64,000 nt of DNA from Mycoplana dimorpha (GTDB lineage Bacteria; Pseudomonadota; Alphaproteobacteria; Rhizobiales; Rhizobiaceae). Under the pieces are notes generated by a model. That model was not told the origin of the DNA. It searched no databases and saw only the letters and a program-made list of their open reading frames with translations. Where the stretch lies: contig NZ_PZZZ01000002.1 in the NCBI RefSeq assembly GCF_003046475.1, forward strand, positions 186,001-250,000, in the 5' to 3' direction. Each line of letters starts with the position of its first letter. The first letter of the stretch is position 1. A program made the translations under genes and the position numbers. This document shows positions 25,019 through 34,207 of the stretch, piece after piece.

Positions 25019-25429
25019 TCAGTGGGCGTAAAGGTAGGCCGCCAGATGTCGCGCCTCGGCTGCGCTGACGCCCGTCGCCGGCATTGCGCAATTCGGAGAG
25101 AATTGTTGCGGCATGACGATCCAGGCAACCAGGTTTTCGGCCGAATTGTTCGCCACGCCCCCGATATAAACGCGTTGCGAAAGCCCTTGCAGCGGCGGGC
25201 CAACTTTGCCGTCGGCTCCCGGTATGCCGGGGATGGTGTGGCAGCCGCCGCAGCCATAGCGGCGAAAGATGGGTGGGGCCAGCGCGGGATCGCCACCCGT
25301 CATCGCCATGGCCATCGCCTGGTGTTTCGACCGCTCCTTGGCCGAATAGACGATAACGGCGACGAGCATCGAGGCCACCCCGATCAGCACAACGCCCGCA
25401 ATTCTATACCAGGCGGAAACGGTGGGCAT
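25019..25429 (-). CDS. Membrane-anchored mono-haem cytochrome c of the caa3 operon
   Basis: 136 residues. A membrane helix near residues 8-30 is followed by a class I cytochrome c domain with CGGCH and the distal methionine region CAMPATGVS. It is the last gene of the oxidase operon and its start overlaps ctaG by 26 bp. Its stop codon abuts that of the di-haem cytochrome on the other strand. It is probably a periplasm-facing electron carrier to subunit II. The longer upstream frame lacks a plausible start. Confidence 0.85.
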   Translation of the reverse strand: MPTVSAWYRIAGVVLIGVASMLVAVIVYSAKERSKHQAMAMAMTGGDPALAPPIFRRYGCGGCHTIPGIPGADGKVGPPLQGLSQRVYIGGVANNSAENLVAWIVMPQQFSPNCAMPATGVSAAEARHLAAYLYAH

Positions 25430-26297
25430 CCTCGCCTCCCTTGCTTGCGCCTTGAATCCAGGTGGCGAGGAACCACAGCGTCGCACCCGCATAAACGATG
25501 CCGCCCGGGACCCACATGATGACCCCGGCGAGCTGCTGGTCCTCCAGCGCGGTCAGGCCCCATTCGCCGGCGTATCGGGTCTGGGCGAGGTATAGCACGC
25601 TCGGCGCAACCGCGATCAGCGCGCCAAGGATGCTCGTATGCAGCATCGTGACGAACAGGAGCCAGGCGGAGGCGCCACGGCTGCAGCGCCAGATCACCGC
25701 CCACCAGAACAGAAGTCCGGTCAGGAAAAAGCTCAGGTGCTGCAGGCGGTGCAGCAGGACATCGCTGACCGTCGCATCGAACAGCGCCGGCGCATGCCAG
25801 ACCCAGATCGCCAGGCCATGCAGCACTGCCGCGACGACCGGGATCGTCAAGGTCTGCCACGCCAGCCGGACGCCGCGGCTGGCAAGCCCGCTTCCGACGC
25901 GCCGGCGAACTGCCCCAGGCAGGCCCCACAGCAAAAGGGCGACCGGCCTCGCCAGCACCAGAAGCGGCGCGGCCAGCGCCATGATCAATTCGTGCTCGAC
26001 CATGTGGACGCTGAACAGGTGCTCGCCAAGATCATGCAGAGGCGAGACGAGCGCGACCGCAAGCGTTGCAAGGCCGGCCCAGAACAGGACGGCCGACCGG
26101 ATCGTCCAGGGCGGGAAACCATGACGCCGACGCGATAGCCGGATCGAGCCCAGCGCATGGAAAACGGCGATCGTGACGAGCGGAGCGAGGATCCAGGGAT
26201 CGAATGTCCATCGAAGGGCATCGTGGCCTTCGTTGCCGTGCGCTGCCGCAGCGGGCGCCTCAAGGATCAGCAGGCAGATGGCGATCAATACAGGCAT
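25404..26297 (-). CDS. ctaG: Cytochrome c oxidase assembly factor CtaG (caa3_CtaG type)
   Basis: 297 residues. A signal-like N-terminus is followed by about seven membrane helices. Family features are HMVEHELIMALAAPLLVLARP near residues 97-117, the LHRLQHLSFFLTGLLFWW stretch near 175, and DQQLAGVIMWVPGG near 255. It belongs to the Bacillus-like caa3 CtaG group and not to the Cox11-type copper chaperones. The ATG at 26297 is used and the upstream frame discarded as shadow. It overlaps the small membrane subunit gene by 13 bp. Confidence 0.9.
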   Translation of the reverse strand: MPVLIAICLLILEAPAAAAHGNEGHDALRWTFDPWILAPLVTIAVFHALGSIRLSRRRHGFPPWTIRSAVLFWAGLATLAVALVSPLHDLGEHLFSVHMVEHELIMALAAPLLVLARPVALLLWGLPGAVRRRVGSGLASRGVRLAWQTLTIPVVAAVLHGLAIWVWHAPALFDATVSDVLLHRLQHLSFFLTGLLFWWAVIWRCSRGASAWLLFVTMLHTSILGALIAVAPSVLYLAQTRYAGEWGLTALEDQQLAGVIMWVPGGIVYAGATLWFLATWIQGASKGGEDAHRFRLV

Positions 26298-26596
26298 GGA
26301 CTTATCAGCACGGTGGCTGCCCCCTGCATGAGGAGTGCGAACGCGAAGCACAGGCCGAGCAGGAAAGACATCCGGCTCAGGAACAACGCGGTGCGTGACG
26401 CGGTCACCACAGCACCCCGTCGCGACAACAATGCGCCGGCCGCCGCGAACGCTGCCGCAGTGAAAGCTGCAACCGCGGTCCAGCCTGCTCCCGCGCTGCA
26501 ATCGCCATATGGCAGGATCTGGCCGAGCTGCGTGTTGATCGCCCAGGCTGCCGGGGGCACATACAGCCCCGCATATCGTGCAAGCGCAAAGTTCAT
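26285..26596 (-). CDS. Small membrane protein of the caa3 oxidase operon
   Basis: 103 residues with hydrophobic segments near residues 38-55 (GWTAVAAFTAAAFAAAGALL) and 75-97 (FLLGLCFAFALLMQGAATVL). Its ATG overlaps the subunit III stop as ATGA and its end overlaps ctaG, so it is translated with the oxidase. It may be a subunit IV-like or assembly component. No family is recognised beyond similar proteins expected in caa3 operons. Confidence 0.75.
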   Translation of the reverse strand: MNFALARYAGLYVPPAAWAINTQLGQILPYGDCSAGAGWTAVAAFTAAAFAAAGALLSRRGAVVTASRTALFLSRMSFLLGLCFAFALLMQGAATVLISPCLY

Positions 26597-27195
26597 AGGC
26601 GCGGGACCCAGTAGATGCAGGCGTAGAGCGGCAACCAGGTGACGACGACGAAATTCCAGTACATCGCATTGTCCTGCACGTCGCCGTAGCGGCGGGTATT
26701 GTCCGCATGGCGTGAGAACATCAGTACCGCCAGGACGATCGTATCGACGACGTCGGTCAGGATGTGGGTCGTATGCAGGCCGAGCATGGTCCAAACGATC
26801 GATCCGTAGCCGTTGTGGTCCCAGGTCAGGTGAAGCGCCGGGAACTCGAAGATGCGGAAGACCAGCGGCGCGATCCCGAAGAGCGTCATCACGATCAGGC
26901 CGACCTGCACGCGCCGCAACTGCCTCCGCTCGGCCCACCGCGAGATGAGGATATTCGGGACGACGCTGGCGAGGAGGATGGCCGTTACCCACGTTCCCGC
27001 CCACAGATCGGGCGGCGGCGCGTCGATGGGCCAGTGCGGCGCCAGACTCATCAGATAAAAGTACACCGCGATCACCAGCGCGAAGCCGGTGCCCTCGATC
27101 AGCATGAACGCGCATGTCCCCCACCATGTGGGACTCACCATGCCCATGCCGTGGAGCGGCAGCTTGGAGACGTCCAGTATGACGTTATCCCTCAC
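26593..27195 (-). CDS. coxC: Cytochrome c oxidase subunit III
   Basis: 200 residues, the short five-helix form common in caa3 oxidases. Subunit III motifs are visible: WWGTCAFMLIEGTGFALV near residue 23, and GLHTTHILTDVVDTIVLA and YWNFVVVTWLPLYACIYW near the end. The GTG at 27195 is taken as start because it overlaps the subunit I stop as GTGA; extra upstream residues in the frame are shadow. Confidence 0.92.
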   Translation of the reverse strand: MRDNVILDVSKLPLHGMGMVSPTWWGTCAFMLIEGTGFALVIAVYFYLMSLAPHWPIDAPPPDLWAGTWVTAILLASVVPNILISRWAERRQLRRVQVGLIVMTLFGIAPLVFRIFEFPALHLTWDHNGYGSIVWTMLGLHTTHILTDVVDTIVLAVLMFSRHADNTRRYGDVQDNAMYWNFVVVTWLPLYACIYWVPRL

Positions 27196-29105
27196 GACTC
27201 GTCCTCCGGTGTTCCCTTCGGCCAGAACCAGCCGATCAGGGCGACGGCAATGGGGATGGATCCCCATACGACCGCCCAGGGCGAGAAGATCGACCAGATC
27301 AGCATGATCGCGGTGGCGATCGCCGTCCAGAACGGCCAGACGGAATCGCTCGGCGACGACTCTCTCGCCTGTGGCAAGGCTTCAACCATGCTGGTGACCA
27401 GAAGTTCGCGACGATGGGTTCGCATCCCCGCCGCGACCGGCAGGTCAGCGGCCTCCGACCAAAGAGGGTCCCGGCTGCCGACAACGGGGATGCGGCGGAA
27501 GTTGTAGGCGGGCGGAGGCGAGGAGGTCGCCCATTCGAGCGTCGATGCCTTCCACGGATTGGGGCCGGCCGGCAGTCCGTTTTTCCAGCTGCGCAGCGCG
27601 TCGATGAAGAACACCAGGAACCCGGCCGCCAGAATAACGGAGCTCAGGCTGATGAACAGGTTGAGACCGGCCCAGGGCAGCTCCGGCTGATAGGTATAGA
27701 CGCGCCGCGGCATGCCCCAGAGCCCGAGGATGTGCATCGGAAAGAAGGTGAGGTGAAAGCCGGTGAAGATGAGCCCGAACGCCCAACGTCCAAGCCGTTC
27801 GCTCATCATCCGCCCGGTCATCTTCGGGAACCAGAAGTACACCGCGCCGATCAGCGGGAACACGGCGCCCCCAATCAGGACATAGTGGAAGTGGGCGACG
27901 ACGAAATAGGTGTCGTGCACCTGGCTGTCGAGGGGAACCGAGGCCACCATGACGCCGGTCAGGCCGCCGATGACGAAGGTGACGATGAAACCCAGCACGA
28001 ACAGGAGCGGCGTGCGGAAGACCGGCCGCCCGGCCCAAAGGGTTGCCAGCCAGCAGAAGATCTGCACGCCTGCCGGCACCGCAATGGCCATGCTCGACGC
28101 GGTGAAAAAGCTTTCGCCGACGCGCGGAAGCCCGACCACGAACATGTGGTGCACCCACAGCCCGAAGGAGAGCACGCCGGTGGCGATCAGCGCCATCACC
28201 AGCAGCAGATAACCGAAGAGTGGCCGCCCGACGAAGCTCGGCAGGATGGTCGACACCATCCCGACGGCGGGAAGGAAGATGATGTAGACCTCGGGGTGCC
28301 CGAAGAACCAGAACAGATGCTGCCAGAGCAGCGCGTCCCCGCCGAGCGCCGGGTTGTAGAACTGGGTTCCGACCAGCCGGTCGAGGATCAGCGTCGAACT
28401 TGCGACCATGATCGCCGGCATTGCCATGATGACGAGAAAGGACATCACCAGCATTGCCCAGACCAGTACCGGAATGCGATCGAGCGACATGCCCGGCGCC
28501 CGCTGCTTGAACACCGTGACCACGATTTCCACCGCCACGGCGAGTGCCGCGAGCTCGGTGAAGGTGATCATCTGCGCCCAGAGATCGGCGCGCTTGCCGG
28601 GCGCATACTGCGGGCCGGACAGCGGAACGTAGGCGAACCAGCCGACGTCCGGGCCCGTGTCGAGCGCGAAGGACAGCCAGAGCAGGAGGCCGCCGAACAG
28701 GAATATCCAGTAGGAGAAGGCGTTGAGCCGCGGAAAGGCGATGTTGCGGGTGCCGACCATCAGCGGCACGAGATAGACCGCCATGGCCTCCATGACCGGC
28801 ACCGCGAACAAAAACATCATGTTCGAGCCGTGCATGGTGAAGATCTGGTTGTAGCGGTCCGGGCCGATGAAGCACGCCTCGGGGCGGGAGAGCTGCAGGC
28901 GCATCGCCATCGCCAGCAGGCCGCCGAGAATCAGGAAGACGAAGGCCGTGACAACGTAGCGACGCGCGATGACCTTGTGATCGACGGTGGCGATCGCCCC
29001 CCAGAAGCCGGGGCGGGAAGCCCAGGTCTTTTCGAGTTTCGCCGCCAGTTCGGCATCGTCGAGATCGACGTCAAGCGGCTCCTGTGTGTCGCGATCCCGC
29101 ATCAT
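27192..29105 (-). CDS. coxA: Cytochrome c oxidase subunit I (caa3 type)
   Basis: 637 residues with the 12-helix haem-copper core and a C-terminal extension of about 100 residues with extra helices, as in caa3 oxidases. FTMHGSNMMFLF carries a haem a ligand. FWFFGHPEVYIIFLPAVGM carries a CuB histidine, the A1-type glutamate and the cross-linked tyrosine. VHHMFVVG and VAHFHYVLIGG carry the other CuB and haem ligands. Proton pumping is therefore expected. Start and stop both overlap neighbours by 4 bp. Confidence 0.97.
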   Translation of the reverse strand: MMRDRDTQEPLDVDLDDAELAAKLEKTWASRPGFWGAIATVDHKVIARRYVVTAFVFLILGGLLAMAMRLQLSRPEACFIGPDRYNQIFTMHGSNMMFLFAVPVMEAMAVYLVPLMVGTRNIAFPRLNAFSYWIFLFGGLLLWLSFALDTGPDVGWFAYVPLSGPQYAPGKRADLWAQMITFTELAALAVAVEIVVTVFKQRAPGMSLDRIPVLVWAMLVMSFLVIMAMPAIMVASSTLILDRLVGTQFYNPALGGDALLWQHLFWFFGHPEVYIIFLPAVGMVSTILPSFVGRPLFGYLLLVMALIATGVLSFGLWVHHMFVVGLPRVGESFFTASSMAIAVPAGVQIFCWLATLWAGRPVFRTPLLFVLGFIVTFVIGGLTGVMVASVPLDSQVHDTYFVVAHFHYVLIGGAVFPLIGAVYFWFPKMTGRMMSERLGRWAFGLIFTGFHLTFFPMHILGLWGMPRRVYTYQPELPWAGLNLFISLSSVILAAGFLVFFIDALRSWKNGLPAGPNPWKASTLEWATSSPPPAYNFRRIPVVGSRDPLWSEAADLPVAAGMRTHRRELLVTSMVEALPQARESSPSDSVWPFWTAIATAIMLIWSIFSPWAVVWGSIPIAVALIGWFWPKGTPEDES

Positions 29106-30091
29106 CGCAAGCCTTCCATGTAAGCGGAAAGCTGCCGCAACTCCTCGCCGGTCAGCGGCACGAGCGGCATGTTGTTACCCGGCTTCAACGTCTGGGGATC
29201 GGCGATCCAGGCGGCAAGCGAGCCCCGCGTCGTCTCAAGCAGGCCGGCGCCGATGGTCTGTCGTCCGCCGACATGCGTCAGGTCCGGGCCCGACGAGCCG
29301 GTGGCCGGCGTTCCACGAACGGTGTGGCAGGCTGCGCAAGGCTTGCTCATGAACACCGCCTTGCCGGCCGCGGCTTCCGCGTCGGACGGCTCTGCGGCCG
29401 GCGCGGCCTGCGCCGCCACCCACTGCCGGTAACTGCTGTCGTCCTGCGCGATCACCAGGAGGGCCATGTGGCCATGCTGCAATCCGCAGAATTCGGCGCA
29501 TTGGCCGCGATAGGTTCCCGGCCGATCGGCCCGCAGCGTCAGGACGTTCTTGCGGCCGGGGATCAGGTCCAGCTTGCCGGCGAGGCTGGGGATCCACAGC
29601 GAGTGGATGACGTCGATCGATTCCAGTTCGAGGCGGACGTCCTTGCCAACCGGAATGTGGATCTCGTTGGCGGTCTGGAACAGCGGCGCCTGGTTTCCGT
29701 CCCTGTAGGTGAACTGCCACCACCACTGCTGTCCCTTGACGCTGACGAACACGGGCGCGTCCGCGCCGCTGTGCAGGCTCTGGGTCGTATGGAAGCTTGC
29801 CACCGTCAGCCCGGCGACGATGACCACGGTGGCTGTCATCGATGCCCTGACCGCCACAGTCATCCTTCGCTCCGCCGCCGGGTCGCGGCGCGCCTCCGCC
29901 CGGCGGCGCATCACCGCCCAGAGGAGAAAGCCGGTGACGAGCAGCCAGATGACGGAACAGATGAGCGCGAAGAGGACGATCAGGTCCTTCAGCGCCACAG
30001 ACGATGCGCCGTGCGGATCGAGCGCGGACTGGTTGCCGCCGCATCCGGCAAGCAAGGCGGCGATGATGATGACGACCGCGGCCTTCATCAA
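29102..30091 (-). CDS. coxB: Cytochrome c oxidase subunit II with fused cytochrome c domain
   Basis: 329 residues. A lipoprotein-type signal ends in LLAGC, followed by two membrane helices near residues 35-60 and 85-100. The CuA cupredoxin domain contains KGQQWWWQFTY and CAEFCGLQHGHM, the complete CuA ligand set. A class I cytochrome c domain at about residues 240-329 carries CAACH and a PLVPLT methionine region. The fusion defines a caa3-type enzyme able to accept electrons through its own haem c. Confidence 0.96.
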   Translation of the reverse strand: MMKAAVVIIIAALLAGCGGNQSALDPHGASSVALKDLIVLFALICSVIWLLVTGFLLWAVMRRRAEARRDPAAERRMTVAVRASMTATVVIVAGLTVASFHTTQSLHSGADAPVFVSVKGQQWWWQFTYRDGNQAPLFQTANEIHIPVGKDVRLELESIDVIHSLWIPSLAGKLDLIPGRKNVLTLRADRPGTYRGQCAEFCGLQHGHMALLVIAQDDSSYRQWVAAQAAPAAEPSDAEAAAGKAVFMSKPCAACHTVRGTPATGSSGPDLTHVGGRQTIGAGLLETTRGSLAAWIADPQTLKPGNNMPLVPLTGEELRQLSAYMEGLR

Positions 30092-30681
30092 GGTGACGGC
30101 CCCTGCTTAGGATGGACCGGGATCGGCCCTTCATCGAACAATATGGCGGCCGGCGCACGATTTTCCGCCGGCCGGCTGGTCTTGTCATCGTTGCGGCTCG
30201 GCGCCACCACGCTGGCGGAATAGGCGCCCATCGACCTGACGTATCCGGCCAGCTGCCAGATCTGGTCGCTCGTCATCTTGTCCTTGAAGGCAGGCATGCC
30301 GTGCGGCCGCCCGTTGCGGATCGAGGCAACGATTGACACCATGGAAGGGCCATAGAGCCACCAGCCGTCGATGAAGGACGGACCTTTGCCGCCCCGCCCG
30401 TCCCCATGACATTGCGAGCAGCCGAACCACGAATAGAGCCGCTTGCCCTGGCTGAGGTCGAACCCCGTGCTCTCGTAGGGCTTTCCCATTGCGAAGTAGA
30501 CCTCGGGCGACGTGCCGCCGATACCGTCCGGCATGAGCCGCAACTGGTCGAGTGCAGCAGAGACCGGGGGATCGGCGCGGTATTGCCGGGGCTCTCTTGC
30601 CCAGCCGATAACCGCGGCGATAGCGACGAGGCAGATCGCACCGAGCACGGTCAGCATCTTCACCGGCGCAACGCTGTCCAT
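30088..30681 (-). CDS. Membrane-anchored cytochrome c preceding subunit II
   Basis: 197 residues. An N-terminal anchor (LTVLGAICLVAIAAVIGW near residues 10-27) is followed by a mono-haem domain with CSQCHGDGRGGKGPS and a methionine region GMPAFKDKM. Its stop overlaps the subunit II start as ATGA. It starts 27 bp after the molybdopterin oxidoreductase gene, so it could link that enzyme to the oxidase; this link is inferred only from gene order. Confidence 0.87.
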   Translation of the reverse strand: MDSVAPVKMLTVLGAICLVAIAAVIGWAREPRQYRADPPVSAALDQLRLMPDGIGGTSPEVYFAMGKPYESTGFDLSQGKRLYSWFGCSQCHGDGRGGKGPSFIDGWWLYGPSMVSIVASIRNGRPHGMPAFKDKMTSDQIWQLAGYVRSMGAYSASVVAPSRNDDKTSRPAENRAPAAILFDEGPIPVHPKQGPSP

Positions 30682-30708
30682 GGCCTACCCGCCATTCTGA
30701 TGCGACGC

Positions 30709-33108
30709 CTATTGGATGGGTACAGTATGCGAGCGACTGAAGCGGATCGGCAAGAGCTTGTATGACGGCGTCTTGGCCTTCGGGTCATGATGAGAGAGCG
30801 GAAACAGTGGATTGGCCTCCGGGTAATAGGCCGCGCAACAGCCTTCGGGGATGTCGTAGGCGACGAGGCGGAAGCCGCGCACCTGGCGCTCCGTCTGCGG
30901 ATCGATCGCCGTCGTCAGGTCGACGAGATCGCCGGGTGCAAAACCGAGCCGCGCAATATCTGCTTCATTGACGAAGACCACCTGGCGCGTTCCGTCGACG
31001 CCGCGGTAGCGGTCGGTGTAACCATAGATCGTCGTGTTGAACTGGTCGTTCGAACGCAGCGTCGCGAGGTTGAGCACACCATCCGCGACTGCTCCTTCGC
31101 CGAAGTCCGGAAACAGCCGCGGCGGCGTGATGAAATTGGCCTTCTTGTTGGAGGTGACCCACTTCCGCTCCCGCGCCGGCACAGGCCGCGGGATACCACC
31201 CGGCTGGAAAAGCCGTTCGTTGAACGCCTTCAAGGTTTCCGGATAGGTACGCTCGATGGCATCCCTTATCCGAGAGTAATCGGCCACCCACTGGTCCCAT
31301 GGCACGGCGCCACGGGTCAGCGTGGCCTTTGCCATTCCGGCGATGATCGCCGGCTCGGAGAGAAGATGAGGGCTGGCGGGGGCGGCACGGCCCCGCGATC
31401 CGTGGAAATGCGCCACCGAACTCTCGATGGAAACCGCTTGCGGTCCGGTCGCCTGCTGGTCGATTTCCAGCCGGCCAAGGCAGGGGAGCAGGTAGGCTAC
31501 CTCGCCATGGATCAGGTGGCTGCGGTTGAGCTTCGTTGCGATCTGCACGGTCAGGCGAAGTGTCTGCCAGGCAGCCTCCATCGCCTCCGTGTCGGGGATT
31601 GCCCGCACGAAATTGCCGCCGAGGCTGACGAAGCCGCGTGTTTCGCCCTTCAGGATCGCCTCGCACGCATCGACCGTCGAATGGCCCTCCCAGCGGGGCG
31701 GTTCGAATTGATAGAGCTCGGCCAGCTTGTCGAGCGGCACGAGGGACGCCTTTTCGGTGATGCCGACCGTTCTCTGGCCCTGCACGTTGGAGTGGCCGCG
31801 GACGGCGCAGATGTTGGCGCCCGGCTTGCCGATATTGCCACGCAGCAGCGCCAGGTTGGCCACCATCTGGACATTCTGGACGCCCATGACGTGCTGCGTC
31901 AGTCCCATGCCGTAGATCAGCAGCACCGCGTCCGACGCCGCATAGGTGCGGGCGGCCTGCGTCATCTGCCGCCGCGTCAGGCCAGAAACCCGCTCCAGCT
32001 CGTCCCAGGTATGAGCCCGCGCTGCAGCGGCGAACTCTTCGAAGCCCGCCGTGTGCTCGGCAATGAAATCGTGGTCGAGGACGTGTTTCTTGTCGGCTGC
32101 GGCCATGGAGGCCGCGAAGGCGACGGCAGCGGCACTTTCGTCCTTCGGCTCCGCGTCGGAGCCCGACACGTTTGTAGCGTGAACTGCACTCTTCGCGTCG
32201 TCGGCCTCGATCAGGGCCTTGCAGACGCCGAACAGCGCGGCCACGTCTCCGCCGTTCCTGACCTGGTAGTATTCGCTGGAGATCGGCGTCTCCTTGCCGG
32301 TCAGCATCTGGCCCGGCGCCTGCGGATTGACGAAACGCTCCAGCCCCGGCTCGCGCAGCAGATTGAAGGTAACGATCTTCACGCCCCGATCGACTGCGTC
32401 CTGTAGATCATGCAGCATCCTCGGCGAGGATGTCGCGACGTTCTGGGCGATATAGAAGATGCAATCGCAGTTTTCGAAGTCGGAGAGGACTGCGGTGCCG
32501 ACCGTCGCACCGATGCTCTCCGGCAGGCCGACGGACGAGCTTTCGTGGCACATGTTGGAAGAATCCGGCAGGTTGTTGCTGCCGTAAATGCGCGCGAACA
32601 GCTGGTACATGTAGGCGGCCTCGAGGGAGGCGCGGCCGGATGTGTAGAATTCGACGGTCGCGGGATCCAGCTGCCGCAGCTCTCGGCCGATCTCTTCGAA
32701 GGCCGTTTCCCAGGTGACCGGCACGTACTTGTCGGAAGCGGGATCCCAGCGCATCGGCCGGGTCAGGCGGCCCTGTTCCTCAAGATTGTGATCCAGCCAT
32801 CCCTCCAGTTCGCGCAACGTGTGTGCGGCAAAGAAGGCCTCGTCCGTGCGACGGTTGGTGATCTCCCAGGCCGTCGCCTTGGCGCCGCTCTCGCAGAATT
32901 CCAGGGGATGGGTTTTGGCGGGCTTCGCCCAGGCACAGCTCACACACATGTAGCCGTCGGGCTTGTTCTGCTGGAGCAGCAGCGAGGGACCGGATAGCGG
33001 TATATGTTCGCGAAGGACAATCCCGGTGACCGACTTCGCCGACCCCCACCCTCCGGCGGGGCCACTATCGAAGCCGATCCTCGGCTCAGCGCGCGGCTTC
33101 TCGGTCAT
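30709..33108 (-). CDS. FdhF/YdeP family molybdopterin oxidoreductase
   Basis: A 799-residue enzyme of the bis-MGD superfamily in the YdeP branch. The N-terminal CVSCAWAKP near residue 55 is the group's cysteine motif. A domain with SNNLPDSSNMCHESSSVGL near residue 177 follows, then the molybdopterin-binding region ALLRGNIGKPGANICAVRGHSNVQG near 425, and the C-terminal MopB_CT domain (NDQFNTTIYGYTDRYRGV near 690). There is no Tat signal, so it is cytoplasmic. Substrate is unknown; YdeP is linked to acid resistance in E. coli, while formate is only a family-level guess. GGAGGAGG precedes the ATG. Confidence 0.88.
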   Translation of the reverse strand: MTEKPRAEPRIGFDSGPAGGWGSAKSVTGIVLREHIPLSGPSLLLQQNKPDGYMCVSCAWAKPAKTHPLEFCESGAKATAWEITNRRTDEAFFAAHTLRELEGWLDHNLEEQGRLTRPMRWDPASDKYVPVTWETAFEEIGRELRQLDPATVEFYTSGRASLEAAYMYQLFARIYGSNNLPDSSNMCHESSSVGLPESIGATVGTAVLSDFENCDCIFYIAQNVATSSPRMLHDLQDAVDRGVKIVTFNLLREPGLERFVNPQAPGQMLTGKETPISSEYYQVRNGGDVAALFGVCKALIEADDAKSAVHATNVSGSDAEPKDESAAAVAFAASMAAADKKHVLDHDFIAEHTAGFEEFAAAARAHTWDELERVSGLTRRQMTQAARTYAASDAVLLIYGMGLTQHVMGVQNVQMVANLALLRGNIGKPGANICAVRGHSNVQGQRTVGITEKASLVPLDKLAELYQFEPPRWEGHSTVDACEAILKGETRGFVSLGGNFVRAIPDTEAMEAAWQTLRLTVQIATKLNRSHLIHGEVAYLLPCLGRLEIDQQATGPQAVSIESSVAHFHGSRGRAAPASPHLLSEPAIIAGMAKATLTRGAVPWDQWVADYSRIRDAIERTYPETLKAFNERLFQPGGIPRPVPARERKWVTSNKKANFITPPRLFPDFGEGAVADGVLNLATLRSNDQFNTTIYGYTDRYRGVDGTRQVVFVNEADIARLGFAPGDLVDLTTAIDPQTERQVRGFRLVAYDIPEGCCAAYYPEANPLFPLSHHDPKAKTPSYKLLPIRFSRSHTVPIQ

Positions 33109-33318
33109 GCCCTCCTCCTGCGACGGCGGGATGAACAGCTACATTAACATTGTTGCGCAGATTAAGTTCCGAGACCGCAGAGTTACATCAGCGTCCGGAG
33201 GCATGTCGTTCTTCCCGATCATGCCCCCGAAGCGGACCGGCCCAACCGGCTTGCCTTCGAGCGCGGCGGGAACAAGCTCTGGGCTCCTTTGTTCGACGGG
33301 TTTTCAAAGGAGAGAGCG

Positions 33319-33846
33319 ATGCGACAGATAGGTTTGGCGGTCGCCGTCATGATGGCGGCAACATCCGCATTGGCGCAATCTGCCACCGAGAAAACCGGTG
33401 TGAACTCTTTGCTGGGAGTGGCGCCAAGCACGCAAGACTTCGTGAACGAGGCTTCCATGAGCGATATGTTCGAGATCGCATCGAGCAATCTCGCGCTGGA
33501 GCGAGCCGATGGCGCAACCAAGGATTTCGCACAGGAAATGGTGCAGGACCATCAGAAAACCACGACGGAACTGCAGCAACTCATCAAAGACGGCAAAGTT
33601 AAGGCTACCCCCGCGTCGGCCATGTCCGACGATCAGAAGAGCAAGCTGGACAACCTGAAGCAACTCCAAAGGTCGGATTTCGTGAAGCGATATCAGGACG
33701 ACCAGGTCAAGGCACACAAGGATGCCGTCGATCTCTTCAAGCGCTATGCCGACGGCGGCGACAATCAGGATCTGAAAGCTTGGGCTGCAAACACGCTCCC
33801 GACCCTGCAGCACCACCTCGCGATGGCTCAAGACCTGGAGAAATGA
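33319..33846 (+). CDS. DUF4142 domain exported protein
   Basis: 175 residues. The signal peptide MRQIGLAVAVMMAATSALAQ is followed by a ferritin-like helical DUF4142 domain. Characteristic stretches are QDFVNEASMSDMFEIASSNL near residue 37, VQDHQKTTTELQQL near 77 and a C-terminal LPTLQHHLAMAQDL. It is probably periplasmic; family members are stress-associated and of unknown activity. AAAGGAGAG before the ATG fixes the start. It is divergent from the molybdopterin oxidoreductase gene across 210 bp of non-coding sequence. Confidence 0.85.
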   Translation: MRQIGLAVAVMMAATSALAQSATEKTGVNSLLGVAPSTQDFVNEASMSDMFEIASSNLALERADGATKDFAQEMVQDHQKTTTELQQLIKDGKVKATPASAMSDDQKSKLDNLKQLQRSDFVKRYQDDQVKAHKDAVDLFKRYADGGDNQDLKAWAANTLPTLQHHLAMAQDLEK

Positions 33847-34207
33847 ACGTAAGTGAAGTACTTGGAGATGTCACCCTGAACCTGCCCACGCCCGGCCCGG
33901 TCGCATTCATTCGACCGGCTCGGGTGAAGGGGCTGCCGCCCGGCGATGGCGACACCCTCCGGGCGAGGATCAAGGCAGAAAGGTTTTTCCGATCGCCATC
34001 CGGGACCTTGGTCGGTCTTGCTCACCAGTTGCTCAGTTTCAATGTTTGACAACGAGCATCCGGGCGGACTGCGCGGCCGTTTTCCGGGCCGGTGCAGATT
34101 GCCGGTTTGACGTAAGGCAGAGGTCAAGCCACACTTGAGCTACGGTCGGTCTTCATCCGGCAAGAATGATCTTCGCCGGTGGCGCCGGGGCTGCAAGGTG
34201 AGAAGCA

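Noticed and set aside
33843-34049. 68-residue frame starting inside the DUF4142 stop (ATGA overlap)
   Set aside because: No family, membrane or signal features, no ribosome site of its own, and composition typical of random GC-rich sequence; coupling alone is not enough.
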